Part shown: positions 1-8,124 of the stretch, one piece after another
Numbering within the stretch: position 1 is the stretch's first letter
How the letters are laid out: the number at the start of each line of letters is the position of its first letter
Source of the DNA: Palsa-360 sp963719875
GTDB taxonomy: Bacteria; Acidobacteriota; Terriglobia; Acidiferrales; UBA7541
DNA length: 64,000 nt
Assembly: GCA_963719875.1 (NCBI GenBank)
Contig: CAVRDJ010000002.1
Span: 2,666,001 to 2,730,000 of the forward strand
Direction: 5' to 3'
Translations under genes and position numbers: made by a program
Notes under the pieces: generated by a model
Databases searched by the model: none
What the model was told of the DNA's origin: nothing
Seen by the model: only the letters and a program-made list of their open reading frames with translations

Positions 1-89
1 AGCGGATTGGCCAAACTGGGAACCGGAATCTCCTTGTGTCTTCTGTTCGTTGGATTCCGCTCGACCCTCAGGTCCCGAAACGGCGTTAG

Positions 90-296
90 ACGAAGGACCA
101 TTTGCAGCAACCGGAGGAGCACTGGGCCATCCTAGATTTGGTCGGCAAAGGGGGTCACGTGCGAACGGCTCCGATTCCAGCGTAGGTCAAGGAAGGCATC
201 GACATCTGGTCCACGACTGTGAACATCAAGACAGAGAAGCTGTTTCGATATGTGCACAAGACCGGCTCCATTTGCGGCGTGGTATCACCGAAGTAA
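90..296 (+). pseudogene. Tyrosine recombinase (integrase) C-terminal remnant
   Basis: One frame reads HLQQPEEHWAILDLVGKGG followed by HVRTAPIPA, an amber codon at 183-185, then VKEGIDIWSTTVNIKTEKLF and RYVHKTG up to TAA at 294-296. This is the catalytic-domain text typical of phage/island tyrosine integrases in this phylum (QQREEHW, DLVGKGGHIRTVP). A further in-frame stop at 87-89 bounds it on the left. The fragment lacks a start and the C-terminal catalytic Tyr, so it is a dead relic. It marks this end of the window as accessory DNA. Confidence 0.7.
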
Positions 297-300
297 TAGC

Positions 301-858
301 ATGATCTCTAAGAAAGGAATGAAGGAAATGGACGACGATAAACTTACAGAACTTCGCAAACTGGTCGGTGAGCATGCGAAGTTCGTCTACGATGCAATCA
401 AGACCGGAATGGGGGGTGAACTCCCGCATGAAAGTCAGCTCTACGCGCAAGCGATTCAAGAACACATGCATCTAAAACACATTCACAATGCCCTTGAGTT
501 CGCAGACGTGCGTGAAGGAGAGCCATACGAGATCCAAGTAGAAGGCGAAACCGTGAATCCGATGGCCCATCTCGCTGCGCATTCGGCCGTCAAGGGGCAG
601 ATCGAACAAGATCCATTGGTTAGAGCCGCCTTTGAAAAGATAGTGGCCACCGGCACCTCAGCCCATCACGCTGAACACATTCTTGGTGCACTACTCTTCG
701 AAATGCAATGGGAGAGCGTCCAGGCCATCGAGGCTGGGGAAGGCATACAGAGAGCACAGACAACTTATAACCGCAAAATTCAAAAGCTCATGCGGGATTC
801 GGCCTTTCGCAAAAAACTCGCTCGACAGTTCTCAGTGGATCATTCCGCGTTTGAATAG
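301..858 (+). CDS. DUF1841 family protein
   Basis: Protein of about 185 residues of unknown function. The central block (NPMAHLAAHSAVKGQIEQD, then residues reading AFEKIVATGTSAHHAEH and LGALLFEMQW) matches the DUF1841 signature NPFLHLxLHLAxREQ...HxAEHxxxxxLxExxW, a family of small soluble proteins with conserved His and Glu. The C-terminus carries a basic extension (YNRKIQKLMRDSAFRKKLAR) beyond the usual family end. Three Met codons at 301, 319 and 328 are possible starts. An AAGGA precedes 328 closely and the family homology starts there, so the true start may be 328. It stands alone between an integrase remnant and a repeat, with no operon partner. Confidence 0.75.
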   Translation: MISKKGMKEMDDDKLTELRKLVGEHAKFVYDAIKTGMGGELPHESQLYAQAIQEHMHLKHIHNALEFADVREGEPYEIQVEGETVNPMAHLAAHSAVKGQIEQDPLVRAAFEKIVATGTSAHHAEHILGALLFEMQWESVQAIEAGEGIQRAQTTYNRKIQKLMRDSAFRKKLARQFSVDHSAFE

Positions 859-927
859 GGGGACTCCCCTCCGCAGTCAGTGGTCCGGCACCCAATTCGA
901 AATTCCGGCTTTCAATTTGGGCCAGCC

Positions 928-960
928 CACATTCCGAGAATCCCGTTTCACAGGACTTGG
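928..960 (+). repeat. REP-like dispersed repeat, single arm
   Basis: Reads CACATTCCGAGAATCCC then GTTTCACAGGACTTGG. It is an uninterrupted copy of the repeat that recurs through 0-6 kb and 36-64 kb. It lies in the gap between the DUF1841 gene and the HAD gene and shows the unoccupied form of the site used by the IS copy at 2324 (TTTCACAG next to GACTTGG). Confidence 0.8.
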
Positions 961-1015
961 CACGACACAAAAGACGCGTGTAGGCTTCCCTCTGCTACGG
1001 TACCCAAAGGAAACC

Positions 1016-1684
1016 ATGCAACTCAGCAGCATCATTTTCGATATGGACGGAGTACTTATCGATTCCGAACCGGTTCATAAGTTAGCGAAGAAGCGCGCCT
1101 TTGAGCGCTTCGGTATCTCTTTGCCAGAAGACGTCTACGAAAAATACAGAGGGCGTCCCGACGATACGATGATGATCGAGGTCGTTCGGTCCATAGGCGA
1201 CAAGAATTTAGAGCCCGAGGAACTGATCCGTATCAAGCACAAGGAATTTGAGGCTATAGAACACATGGTGGTGCCCGTAAGAGGCGCCAAGGAATTTGTA
1301 CTGTGGGCCCGCACGAGATATCGGATTGCGTTGGCAACCTCGGCGACCCCACGTAACCGGCGTGCCGCTCTCTCCTTGCTCGGTCTGGAAAACAGCTTTG
1401 ATTTCATCGTGGACTCATCCGGCTTTTCAAAGCCAAAGCCCGATCCGGAGGTTTTCGAGAGAGCGATCCTCGGGTTGGGAACGAGCGCAGAAGAGTGTTT
1501 GGTAATTGAAGATTCCCTAAATGGCATTCTGGCAGCAAAAGCTGCTGGATGCATTGCCGCGGCAACCCCTACTTCGTTCACAAAGCAAGAACTCGCACGT
1601 TCTGGTGCGGATTTTGTCGTCGACAACTTTGAACAACTCCGAGCCCTGATCGAAACTCGTGAAGGCGGCTGCAAGTCCCGGTAA
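1016..1684 (+). CDS. HAD family hydrolase (beta-phosphoglucomutase-like subfamily)
   Basis: Predicted cytosolic phosphatase/phosphomutase of 222 residues. HAD motif I is FDMDGVLIDSE (nucleophile Asp9, acid/base Asp11), followed by an alpha-helical cap with the subfamily text RGRPDD. Motif II is the ATSATPRNR segment, motif III Lys lies in SKPKPDPEVF, and motif IV is IEDSLNGILAAKAAG. Length and cap type match the PGMB/phosphonatase-like group I enzymes that act on small sugar phosphates; the substrate cannot be told. An upstream in-frame extension back to 683 overlaps the DUF1841 gene and lacks homology, so ATG 1016 is used. The stop codon falls inside a dispersed repeat. Confidence 0.9.
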   Translation: MQLSSIIFDMDGVLIDSEPVHKLAKKRAFERFGISLPEDVYEKYRGRPDDTMMIEVVRSIGDKNLEPEELIRIKHKEFEAIEHMVVPVRGAKEFVLWARTRYRIALATSATPRNRRAALSLLGLENSFDFIVDSSGFSKPKPDPEVFERAILGLGTSAEECLVIEDSLNGILAAKAAGCIAAATPTSFTKQELARSGADFVVDNFEQLRALIETREGGCKSR

Positions 1685-1750
1685 GTCTTCGCGGAATGTG
1701 GCTTTTCGCCCAAATTCCCAGTTGACGATAATCCCGTTTCTCAGGACTTG
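1683..1750. repeat. REP-like repeat, inverted pair
   Basis: Left arm AAGTCTTCGCGGAATGTGGC at 1683-1702 and right arm at 1717-1750 (CCCAGTTGACGATAATCCC, then GTTTCTCAGGACTTGG). The arms are opposite orientations of the same repeat, giving an imperfect hairpin. The two flanking convergent genes end within it: the HAD stop is at 1682-1684 and the minus-strand gene stop is at 1741-1743, so it may act as a shared terminator. Confidence 0.75.
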
Positions 1751-2238
1751 GGAATGGGAACCCTGCGCGGTTTCGCCACGATTTTCGATTCCATTCGGAG
1801 AGGCACTCCAGTCCAGTCGGTTATGTGACCGTCGCTGACGGCGTCTCCATCCAAACCCTTGCCAAATGCCCAAATCCAAGCATGCGGGCCGAAACTAGCG
1901 TGAACCCCTCCCACGGTTGATTCCATTGTTACAATCGCTCGCTGTATCCGAGGAACCTTCAGACTCTTCGGACGGAAGAGCACATGACCGCTTGCGTCAG
2001 TTTGCAAATCCTCGGAATGCGAACCTGACTCGACAGAGTAGTTTTGATATGTGAGACGGACAGTCATGCCTTGAAGGGGTTGACCGGATTGGTCAACTAC
2101 CCAAACGTCCCACATTGGGCATTGAGCAGTAGTGGTTGGCCAAGCCATATACACCGTTAGCGCAACTAACAAAAGAATGGCGACAAGGCTGTACCTTTCT
2201 AGGAACGAGAGGACGCCTCGGCGAGGTTCATGGCTCAT
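1741..2238 (-). CDS. Membrane-anchored hypothetical protein with carboxypeptidase-regulatory-like fold
   Basis: 165 residues. A short basic N-terminus precedes one hydrophobic segment (about residues 17-33, YSLVAILLLVALTVYMAW), then an extracytoplasmic part. The text VWVVDQSGQPLQGMTVRLTY and DASGHVLFRPKSLKVP is typical of carboxypeptidase-regulatory-like/Ig beta-sandwich domains with the DxxGxPLxGxxV turn. No catalytic motif is seen. The last residues (PIPKS) are encoded by the dispersed repeat, so the original C-terminus may have been altered by repeat insertion. It is convergent with the HAD gene. Confidence 0.65.
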   Translation of the reverse strand: MSHEPRRGVLSFLERYSLVAILLLVALTVYMAWPTTTAQCPMWDVWVVDQSGQPLQGMTVRLTYQNYSVESGSHSEDLQTDASGHVLFRPKSLKVPRIQRAIVTMESTVGGVHASFGPHAWIWAFGKGLDGDAVSDGHITDWTGVPLRMESKIVAKPRRVPIPKS

Positions 2239-2276
2239 TGTTTTTCAGTATTGTAACGCTAGATGAGTGCCAGTCC

Positions 2277-2323
2277 TCAAGTCCTGGTGGCCAATCCCAG
2301 TTTCCGATAATCCCGTTTCACAG
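2277..2323 (+). repeat. REP-like repeat interrupted by the IS1111-type element
   Basis: Begins with TCAAGTCCTGG (opposite arm) and continues CCCAGTTTCCGATAATCCC then GTTTCACAG up to the IS. After the IS the repeat resumes as GACTTGG at 3790-3796. Removing the IS restores TTTCACAGGACTTGG, identical to the intact copy at 945-960. Confidence 0.8.
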
Positions 2324-2409
2324 ATGGGATGAGAAGGCCGGTCTCCGGCGGGATGCGATACGCTCCCAATGGTCGACGCGCTCGAAGCGCAACCGAAAGG
2401 AGACCGGCT

Positions 2410-3510
2410 GTGAAAAAGACTATCACTGTGCAGGCATTCAAGAACGAAATTTTCAAGGAGCAAAAGCTGACCATCGGTTTGGATCTGGGCGATCGCTGGT
2501 CGTTTTACTGTGTTTTGGATGAAGCAGGCCAAGTCATTTTGGAACAAAAACTGCCAACGACGCCGGAGGCGATGAAGCAGACCTTTGGAAAGATACCGCG
2601 AAGTCTCATGGCACTGGAGACAGGAACCCATTCCCCCTGGGTAAGCCGACTGCTCACTGAGTTGGGACACGAAGTGATCGTGGCGCATGCACAAAAGGTG
2701 CAGCTGATCACCAAGAGCAATCGAAAAGATGATCGGCACGATGCTCGGACGCTGGCACGACTGGCGCGAGTCGATCCCGAGCTGTTGGGGCCGGTGCGGC
2801 ATCGCAGTGTGCAAGCGCAACTCCACCTGACGGTGATTCGAGCGCGAGCTGAACTAGTGAGTGCTCGAACAGCCTTGGTGAACGCCGCACGGGGGCTCGT
2901 GAAGTCTTATGGCCAACGACTGCCCAAGTGTGGCACGTATCAGGTGAACCGGGAGCTGGCCGCTGCATTGAGCACAGAATTGCGGGATGTTCTGGAGCCG
3001 CTGCTCAAAGAAATTGAATCGCTGAACGAGCGCGTCAAGGAATACGACGAACGGATGGAGAAAATCGCCAAGGAAGTTTACCCGGAAGTGTCCTTGCTCA
3101 AGCAGGTGAAGGGCGTGGGAACACAGATCGCTCTGACGTATGTCCTGACGATCGAAGACCCGTATCGGTTTCCGAAGAGTCGCCAGGTAGGGTGTTTTCT
3201 CGGGTTACGACCTGGCCGCAGGAACTCTGGGGAGAGCGAACCCCAGAAGGGCATCAGCAAAGAAGGAGACCGGTATCTGCGCACGATGATGGTGCAGGGA
3301 GCGCACTACATTCTGGGACCTTTTGGAGAAGACAGCGATCTGCGGCGATGGGGACGCAAGCTTGCGGAGCGAGGAGGAAAAAATGCCAAGAAGCGAGCGG
3401 TGGTGGCCGTGGCTCGAAAGCTGGCGGTCCTGCTGCATCGGTTGTGGGTAGGCGGAGAGGTGTACGAACCACTGCGCAATAGTCAGAAAGCGATGCGGGA
3501 AGTGACCTAG
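2410..3510 (+). CDS. IS110 family transposase (DEDD), copy 1
   Basis: 366-residue site-specific transposase/recombinase. The N-terminal RuvC-like DEDD domain starts at TIGLDLGDRWSFYCVLDE (first Asp) and includes the ALETGTHSPWVS and KSNRKDDRHDARTLARLAR blocks. The C-terminal Tnp_IS116/IS110/IS902 domain carries VKGVGTQIALTYVLTIEDP and VGCFLGLRPGRRNSGES, with the serine of the conserved RxNSGES segment. The GTG start at 2410 follows GAAAGGAGACCGGCT, a good ribosome site, and gives the same length as the copy at 61089-62189. Longer in-frame starts reach out to the IS tip. Its partner is expected to be an RNA from the right non-coding region. Confidence 0.93.
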   Translation: MKKTITVQAFKNEIFKEQKLTIGLDLGDRWSFYCVLDEAGQVILEQKLPTTPEAMKQTFGKIPRSLMALETGTHSPWVSRLLTELGHEVIVAHAQKVQLITKSNRKDDRHDARTLARLARVDPELLGPVRHRSVQAQLHLTVIRARAELVSARTALVNAARGLVKSYGQRLPKCGTYQVNRELAAALSTELRDVLEPLLKEIESLNERVKEYDERMEKIAKEVYPEVSLLKQVKGVGTQIALTYVLTIEDPYRFPKSRQVGCFLGLRPGRRNSGESEPQKGISKEGDRYLRTMMVQGAHYILGPFGEDSDLRRWGRKLAERGGKNAKKRAVVAVARKLAVLLHRLWVGGEVYEPLRNSQKAMREVT

Positions 3511-3789
3511 AGAGTGGCGATCCCGACAGCCGAGCTCAACCGCCGAGTCCAGGTGACTGCGACTAAGTCCTGGGGCCCGACTCCCGCCGAAACGGTGGGA
3601 GCAGAGGTCGATTATCAGGTAGCAGCACCACTGAAACGAGAACACCCAACTGGCACCGAGCGAAGATCGCTCACAAAAGAGTGCGGATGGAAGGATGGCG
3701 ACAGAGGCGGCTCGGTTCTAAGGAAGACCACTCGACGACCAAAGGCAACTACAAAACCGACTTGACACTAACCGGCCTTCTCATGGAAG
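3511..3789 (+). ncRNA. Candidate bridge/seek RNA region of IS copy 1
   Basis: 279-nt right end with no convincing gene. Three features fit a target loop: AAGTCCTG at 3565-3572 is complementary to CAGGACTT across the right target junction; a 9-bp stem at 3581-3601 (CTCCCGCCG / CGGTGGGAG, with one G.U pair) follows; TTATCAG at 3612-3618 is in the position of the left guide. Copy 3 keeps the stem with one compensatory change (G.U to A-U). GATGGAAGGA at 3686-3695 matches the IS right tip (ATGGAAG, then GA) and could be a donor guide. The location downstream of the transposase fits what is known for the IS1111 subgroup. RNA ends are not visible. Confidence 0.6.
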
Positions 3790-3917
3790 GACTTGGACAA
3801 ACAGGCTGTAATAATGTCTAATCCTTCAGTGCTGTGTGTGGTTAGAGGTATTCGGAAGACCGCTGCTGGACATGATTTTCGGCATCGTGTTTGTCGCGAC
3901 GGCGAAGGGTAAGGGCC

Positions 3918-4304
3918 ATGAATTTTCGCAACCGCTATCTGATAATTGCTGTACGAATATTGCTTGGTCTCATCATGCTCGCAAGCGGCATAAGCGGGCT
4001 GCTGATGGGTAATTCAGCAAAAGGTGTACCCGCGCAAATGGTCACGTTTACCCAAGTATTCTGGGCTTCGGGCATTTTTCAGATGGTTAAGGTTACTGAG
4101 ATCGTTGCGGGGTTTATGCTGCTATTTAGCATTTTCCCGGCGTTGGCAACATTATTCCTTGCGCCAGATGTTGTTGGAATAGTTGTCGTCAACTCCCGCT
4201 TGATGCCTTCATTCCTATGGATTGGTGTAGCTGTCTTTGTGCTGACCGCTTATTTGGGTTACGCCTACTGGGACAAATACAAGTTAATCTTCAGCCGCAA
4301 TTAA
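3918..4304 (+). CDS. DoxX-like integral membrane protein
   Basis: 128 residues with four predicted membrane segments (roughly residues 8-30, 48-70, 73-92, 97-117). The first helix text IAVRILLGLIMLASGISGL and the helix 2 glutamate (VKVTEIVAGFMLL) are typical of the DoxX/DoxX-like family. Family members often associate with oxidative-stress functions, but no role is shown here. ATG 3918 is preceded by GAAGGGTAAGGGCC. It stands alone and converges on the greB-like gene. Confidence 0.75.
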   Translation: MNFRNRYLIIAVRILLGLIMLASGISGLLMGNSAKGVPAQMVTFTQVFWASGIFQMVKVTEIVAGFMLLFSIFPALATLFLAPDVVGIVVVNSRLMPSFLWIGVAVFVLTAYLGYAYWDKYKLIFSRN

Positions 4305-4375
4305 TACGGACAGAGCGTGCCTCACCCGGTAACGCCGGTTCTCAGGACTTGGATCGGCGAGTCGGGCGGCTTGAT

Positions 4376-4975
4376 CTAAGAGCCCTCGACCTTGGGCGTC
4401 GACTGAGCTCCTAGCGGTTCGCGGAAAGGATCCATCGGAATCGGCGCGTACTCGACGTCGATGATCTCGAGATGTTCCGTCTTCGCTGGCGCGTGCAGGT
4501 CCACGAGGTCGCCGGGGCGCGCCTTCATTAGCGCTATGGCGAGAGGCGAGCGCCAGCTGATGTAGCCGCGGTCGAGGTTCACCTCGTCGGTGCCGACGAT
4601 CGAGACGACGTGTTTGAGGCCGGCGGTGTCCTTGTAGGTCACGGTTGCGCCGAAGAAGACGCGCGCTGCGGCTGATCGCGGCCGCGGAGCGGCGGGGTCG
4701 ACGACCACGGCGGCGTCAATGCGTTTCGTGAGAAAGCGAATCCGCGAATCGATCTGGCCTAACCGTCTTTTGCCGTAATGGTAGTCGGCGTTTTCACTGC
4801 GGTCCCCGTTACTGGCAGCCCACGCTACGACCTCCACCACTGCGGGCCGCTCGCGACTTAGCAGGAAGCGATGCTCGTCTTTCAGCCGCTGCAATCCGGC
4901 GGGCGTGATGTAATTTTTGAGCGGCGGTCCCGGTTCGTCTCGCACCGGTTCTCTGAGCCGTCGCTTTGTTCGCAT
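4376..4975 (-). CDS. greB: GreB-type transcription elongation factor
   Basis: About 199 residues. Gre factors insert a coiled coil into the RNA polymerase secondary channel and trigger cleavage of backtracked RNA. Here an N-terminal coiled coil runs from YITPAGLQRLKDEHRFLL to SRIRFLTKRIDAAVVVDP and contains the tip motif SNGDRSENADYHYGKRRLGQ with the acidic pair (D, E) that binds Mg. The C-terminal FKBP-like domain includes FFGATVTYKDTAG, VGTDEVNLDRGYISWRSPLA and ALMKARPGDLVDL. The GreB-like YHYGKRRL and basic N-tail favour GreB over GreA. ATG 4975 is preferred because GGAAG lies 9 nt upstream; ATG 4990 is the alternative. Confidence 0.9.
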   Translation of the reverse strand: MRTKRRLREPVRDEPGPPLKNYITPAGLQRLKDEHRFLLSRERPAVVEVVAWAASNGDRSENADYHYGKRRLGQIDSRIRFLTKRIDAAVVVDPAAPRPRSAAARVFFGATVTYKDTAGLKHVVSIVGTDEVNLDRGYISWRSPLAIALMKARPGDLVDLHAPAKTEHLEIIDVEYAPIPMDPFREPLGAQSTPKVEGS

Positions 4976-5306
4976 TTGCCAATCTTCCATGGGATTTCGT
5001 GTACTTGTGGGTGACCCAATCTCGGAAGGTCAGCGTCTCGGTCCCGATAATTCTTCGCACGGTGAACGTGACGTACGCGGGCTGGATGTCGAATGATACA
5101 TCGGTCTTTCCTGTGGCGCTCTTAGAAAATGCGGTCACCCGTCCAATTGCATATCAAGGCGAAGAAGTTTGCGGTTTCACTTAGGCGATGAGCCGATGAG
5201 GTGCCCATTTCCAATTAATTGTTTGTGTTCGACCTGTAGGCGCACACTCGTTCCGAGCAGATGGTTGGCAAACTCGAGGTTACCCTCGGGTGAAACTCGG
5301 ATAGAG

Positions 5307-5335
5307 CCTGTGAAGTCGCGTTATCGGAATGTGGC
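5307..5335 (-). repeat. REP-like repeat, minus orientation
   Basis: Plus strand reads CCTGTGAAGTCGCG then TTATCGGAATGTGGC, the complement of CACATTCCGATAA...CTTCACAGG. It lies in the 400-bp stretch 4976-5386, which otherwise shows no gene; an isolated half copy (GTTCTCAGGACTTGG) is at 4338-4352. Confidence 0.75.
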
Positions 5336-5386
5336 TTTGGACCGTAGTTCAGCTTTCCGGGGTAGTATCTGCTGCGAAAATTGGCT

Positions 5387-5761
5387 CTACCGAGCGCGCG
5401 ACTCTTTCCATTGCAAGGGAGGCAAATCTAGACTGGCAACGCGCTTCAGGTATGCCTGGGCAAGCTCCGCTGCTCGGTCCTTCCCTTGCTCGATGTTATC
5501 GACCGGCTCGGAGGGTGCAATCCAGGTCTTCGTCTTGACATTGTAGACCGACGCTTGAATCCCCTGCGCATTGTGCTCGGAAAAAAGCCGCAGGTGTTCA
5601 CCGCCGACTTCGACGCGGGCCCAAACACCATCTGTTAACATCGGGAAAACCAAGTCGCTCGTGCGCCCCGGCCTCTGGTAAAGAGAAACTGTCTCTCCAT
5701 CACTTTCGCTTTCTCCTCTGACCTTGAATTTGCTGATTACATTCCGCAATCTGATCGTCAA
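5387..5761 (-). CDS. Conserved-looking hypothetical protein
   Basis: 124 residues, no signal peptide or membrane segment. Balanced soluble composition, with text such as RTSDLVFPMLTDGVWARVEV, HLRLFSEHNAQG and YNVKTKTWIAPSEPVDNIEQ. The C-terminal helix DRAAELAQAYLKRVA looks genuine. No family recognised. Its start overlaps the end of the next upstream minus-strand frame (5700-5903) by about 60 bp, so the two may be translationally coupled or one start may lie further in. Confidence 0.5.
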   Translation of the reverse strand: MTIRLRNVISKFKVRGESESDGETVSLYQRPGRTSDLVFPMLTDGVWARVEVGGEHLRLFSEHNAQGIQASVYNVKTKTWIAPSEPVDNIEQGKDRAAELAQAYLKRVASLDLPPLQWKESRAR

Positions 5762-5903
5762 TGATCTTGAGTTCCAGAGCCAGGTGAGTATCCTTCGGAT
5801 TGCTGTTAAATCGCGCCGACAAAGGTTTTCTCTGGCTCGTCAATTCTTGAAGTCTTATTTTTTGAGAATCTAAAGCGGCTAACATGGGCCTTGGTCCCCT
5901 CAA
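5700..5903 (-). CDS. Small coiled-coil hypothetical protein
   Basis: 67 residues, strongly helical. The stretch from LDSQKIRLQELTSQRKPLSA through LALELKIIDDQIAECNQQI has heptad-like spacing, ending in a basic tail QGQRRKRK. It may be a real small protein or the remnant N-terminal part of a longer gene continued in another frame by 5387-5761. Codon use resembles the neighbours. Function unknown. Confidence 0.4.
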   Translation of the reverse strand: MRGPRPMLAALDSQKIRLQELTSQRKPLSARFNSNPKDTHLALELKIIDDQIAECNQQIQGQRRKRK

Positions 5904-5976
5904 CCATTATGAGTTCATTTTTTTGTTCCACGCAGTATTTCTACCTGGGCGTTTCTGTCCCCATAAACACTTGTGG

Positions 5977-6051
5977 CTGAGAAGTCTTATCGGAATGTGG
6001 CCCGCGAGCCGATTGGTCAAAATCCCACATTCCGATAATGCGTTTCTCAGG
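5977..6051. repeat. REP-like repeat, full inverted pair (75-bp hairpin)
   Basis: Left arm CTGAGAAGTC then TTATCGGAATGTGGC at 5977-6001; right arm CCCACATTCCGATAATGCG then TTTCTCAGG at 6024-6051. The arms pair over about 23 positions with two or three mismatches around a 22-nt loop. This is the best example of the palindromic unit. It is also the last clear copy before the repeat-free 6.1-36 kb region. Confidence 0.85.
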
Positions 6052-6252
6052 CGCTAAGCGGGGATCGGTTCCAAGCAGGGCACAGCGGGGCGCTGTAAGT
6101 GTTGCCAATAAAGAACGACGTGCGCGTTTGTTTACTGGAGAGTACTCTATTCCTCGGACAGCAGCGGGCCACTTTGCTCGTATGAATTGAGACCTGCGCC
6201 GTTGCGATTCGCCGAAATCAGCTCTCGCAAGCGCGGTGCGAACGGCGAAATC

Positions 6253-8124
6253 TTATTTCTTGCTTTGATGCGTGGCCATCGCCGGAACCCAGGCGGGCGT
6301 TCCCTGTTCCCACTTATCGCTGGTGATGGGCCGCTGGTTCGAGCCGTCTGCATTCATCACGAAAAGCTCCGCATAGGGCTGCGGGCTCCCGTCATAGAGC
6401 GGAGTTTCATCGCGAAAGCCCAAGCGCGCGCTGCCGAACACAATGTACTTGCCGTCGGGCGACCAAGCACTGTGAGCGTCATTTCCGGGGGCATGCGTCA
6501 ATTGCTGGAGGTCGGTGCCGTCTGGCCGGATGGTGAAGATTTCGTAAGAGTTTGTCCCACCTGTATCGCGTGTGAAGCCGATACGGTCGCCGAGCGGCGA
6601 CCACACGGGGAAGTTGTCGTTTCCCAACGTCAGCTTGGTGCTCTTGCCGTCGTCCAGATTCAGGATTTGGAGGCTCCGATCTTCCTTCGCCCACACGCGA
6701 TACACGATGTGCTTCCCGTCCGGCGACCAGCTCGGGAAGCCGCTATTGAGGGGGCCGCTGGTGAGTTCACGTTTTTCGGAGCCGTCTGCGCGGATCATGA
6801 TCAACTGAGAGGGCTTGGTTTCGCGATCGTTGAAAACTGCCCCGTATCCGAAAACAACCCACTGCCCGTCCGGCGACCACGACGGCGAGAACGCTCCTCC
6901 TCCGTCTTGCTGGAAGAGCTGCTTGCGGTTGGTGCCGTCCAGATCGCTCACGTAAACTGCAATCTTATCGAAGGGGGTGAGTCTGACGGCGCCGACATCC
7001 CCGAAGGGGCTATTGGCCACCTTCCCGGTGCTCGAAACCGCGGGGAATTCGCCTGAGAATCGGAGTTCGAACGTCTGATCCTTCGTGTAGAGCGGCTGGT
7101 TCTGCTTCGAATCGTAGGCGAACTTCTCATAGACCAATTGTTTGCCGTCCGGTGACCATGCAGGATTGCGTATCACCCCCGGAGCGGGCGCGTCTGCTCC
7201 ATGCTCTCCCGTCGTGAAGGCCAATTCTCCCTTTTGACCGGGTCCCTTGATGAGGTAGCCGATTCGATCAGCGCTCAAGAACTGCGGCGATACTTTCAGG
7301 CCTGGACCGGAGGTGCGCTCCGTCCGGACGCCCGCGGCCATGTCCACGGAGATGATCTGTGACCTGACTTCCCCCAAAAAGCGCGCTGCAAACGTGTATT
7401 CGGCGTCCAGGTCGTAAAAGACGATCTGCTTGCCGTCGGCTGACCATTTCGGCGAACCCGCCATTTCACCTTCTGGAGTAAGTTTGCGCAGACCCTCGCC
7501 ATTCGGTTGAATCACATAGATGCTTGCCGCTTGAATGTGTTCGAATCCAGGCAGGGGGAATTTGTGTCTTTTGAAGTCCGTTCCCCGGTCGGAGGAAAAA
7601 GCGATCCATTTGCCATCCGGCGACCAGGAGGGCCTGAAAAAGCCGTCCATTTTGCCCGCAGCCGCTTGCAGAGCCGGCACGCCCGTAAGATTTCGCGCCT
7701 TTCGTGTTTTGATATCCAGGATCCAGATGTTGGTCGTTCCGTTGCCGCGCGTAGAAACGAATGCCAGTTGATTGTCGTCCGGCGAAAGCGACGCCTGATC
7801 ATCAAATCCATCGTCGTCCGTCAGCCGCTCGAGTCCGGAACCGTCCGCATGGATTCGGTAAATATTCGCTGAGCCGTTGCGCTCGGACGTAAATACGATC
7901 CATTTGCCATCGGCGGAAAACATGGCGTCGTAGTCCATGTTGCCCCCGGAGTTGAACTTGTGCTCCCCGCTTCCGTCCCCGTTGGCAATGAACAATTCTC
8001 CGCCGGAGGGTCCAATGCGGTTCGCCAAAATCGTGTTCTTGGTGGACGCCGGCTGCGCCGAGGTAAGCGCCAGGGCCCCAAGCAGCAGAAAAAACGCGGT
8101 GACCGATATTCCGAATTTCTTCAT
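6253..8124 (-). CDS. Secreted TolB-like WD40/PD40 propeller protein
   Basis: 623 residues. N-terminal signal peptide (MKKFGISVTAFFLLLGALAL, cleavage near SAQPA). The rest is a series of PD40 repeats of the form W-S-P-D-G-K-x-I-V-F: SWSPDGKWIAFSSDRG, KWSADGKQIVFYD, AWSPDGKQLVYEK, SWSPDGQWVVFGY, SWSPDGKHIVYRV, VWSPLGDRIGFTR and AWSPDGKYIVFGSARLG, enough for a six- to eight-bladed propeller in the periplasm. Such proteins bind peptides or partner proteins and have no enzymatic residues. ATG 8124 is chosen for its signal peptide; the frame stays open to 8478 but without homology. Upstream AGAAGGTTCCCC gives a plausible ribosome site. It is monocistronic. Confidence 0.85.
   Translation of the reverse strand: MKKFGISVTAFFLLLGALALTSAQPASTKNTILANRIGPSGGELFIANGDGSGEHKFNSGGNMDYDAMFSADGKWIVFTSERNGSANIYRIHADGSGLERLTDDDGFDDQASLSPDDNQLAFVSTRGNGTTNIWILDIKTRKARNLTGVPALQAAAGKMDGFFRPSWSPDGKWIAFSSDRGTDFKRHKFPLPGFEHIQAASIYVIQPNGEGLRKLTPEGEMAGSPKWSADGKQIVFYDLDAEYTFAARFLGEVRSQIISVDMAAGVRTERTSGPGLKVSPQFLSADRIGYLIKGPGQKGELAFTTGEHGADAPAPGVIRNPAWSPDGKQLVYEKFAYDSKQNQPLYTKDQTFELRFSGEFPAVSSTGKVANSPFGDVGAVRLTPFDKIAVYVSDLDGTNRKQLFQQDGGGAFSPSWSPDGQWVVFGYGAVFNDRETKPSQLIMIRADGSEKRELTSGPLNSGFPSWSPDGKHIVYRVWAKEDRSLQILNLDDGKSTKLTLGNDNFPVWSPLGDRIGFTRDTGGTNSYEIFTIRPDGTDLQQLTHAPGNDAHSAWSPDGKYIVFGSARLGFRDETPLYDGSPQPYAELFVMNADGSNQRPITSDKWEQGTPAWVPAMATHQSKK

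Larger units (their letters stand above)
2324..3789 (+). mobile_element. IS110 family, IS1111-type insertion sequence, copy 1 (1466 bp)
   Basis: Complete element. It has perfect 14-bp sub-terminal inverted repeats, ATGAGAAGGCCGGT at 2329-2342 and its complement at 3771-3784, each 5 bp inside the tip, as in the IS1111 subgroup. A DEDD transposase gene (2410-3510) is followed by a 279-bp right-hand non-coding region. It is nearly identical over 1466 bp to 42081-43546 (two differences noticed) and is a closer relative than the 60809-62276 copy. No target duplication is visible, as expected for this family. The site is the REP-like repeat, between TTTCACAG and GACTTGG. Confidence 0.92.

Noticed and set aside
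3514..3765. 83-codon frame in the right end of the IS1111-type element (also at 43271)
   Set aside because: The non-coding region shows RNA-like stems and guide matches; the frame is not kept intact in the diverged copy 3, so it is unlikely to be a protein gene.
6187..7056. 289-codon plus-strand open frame
   Set aside because: Antisense to the TolB-like propeller gene.
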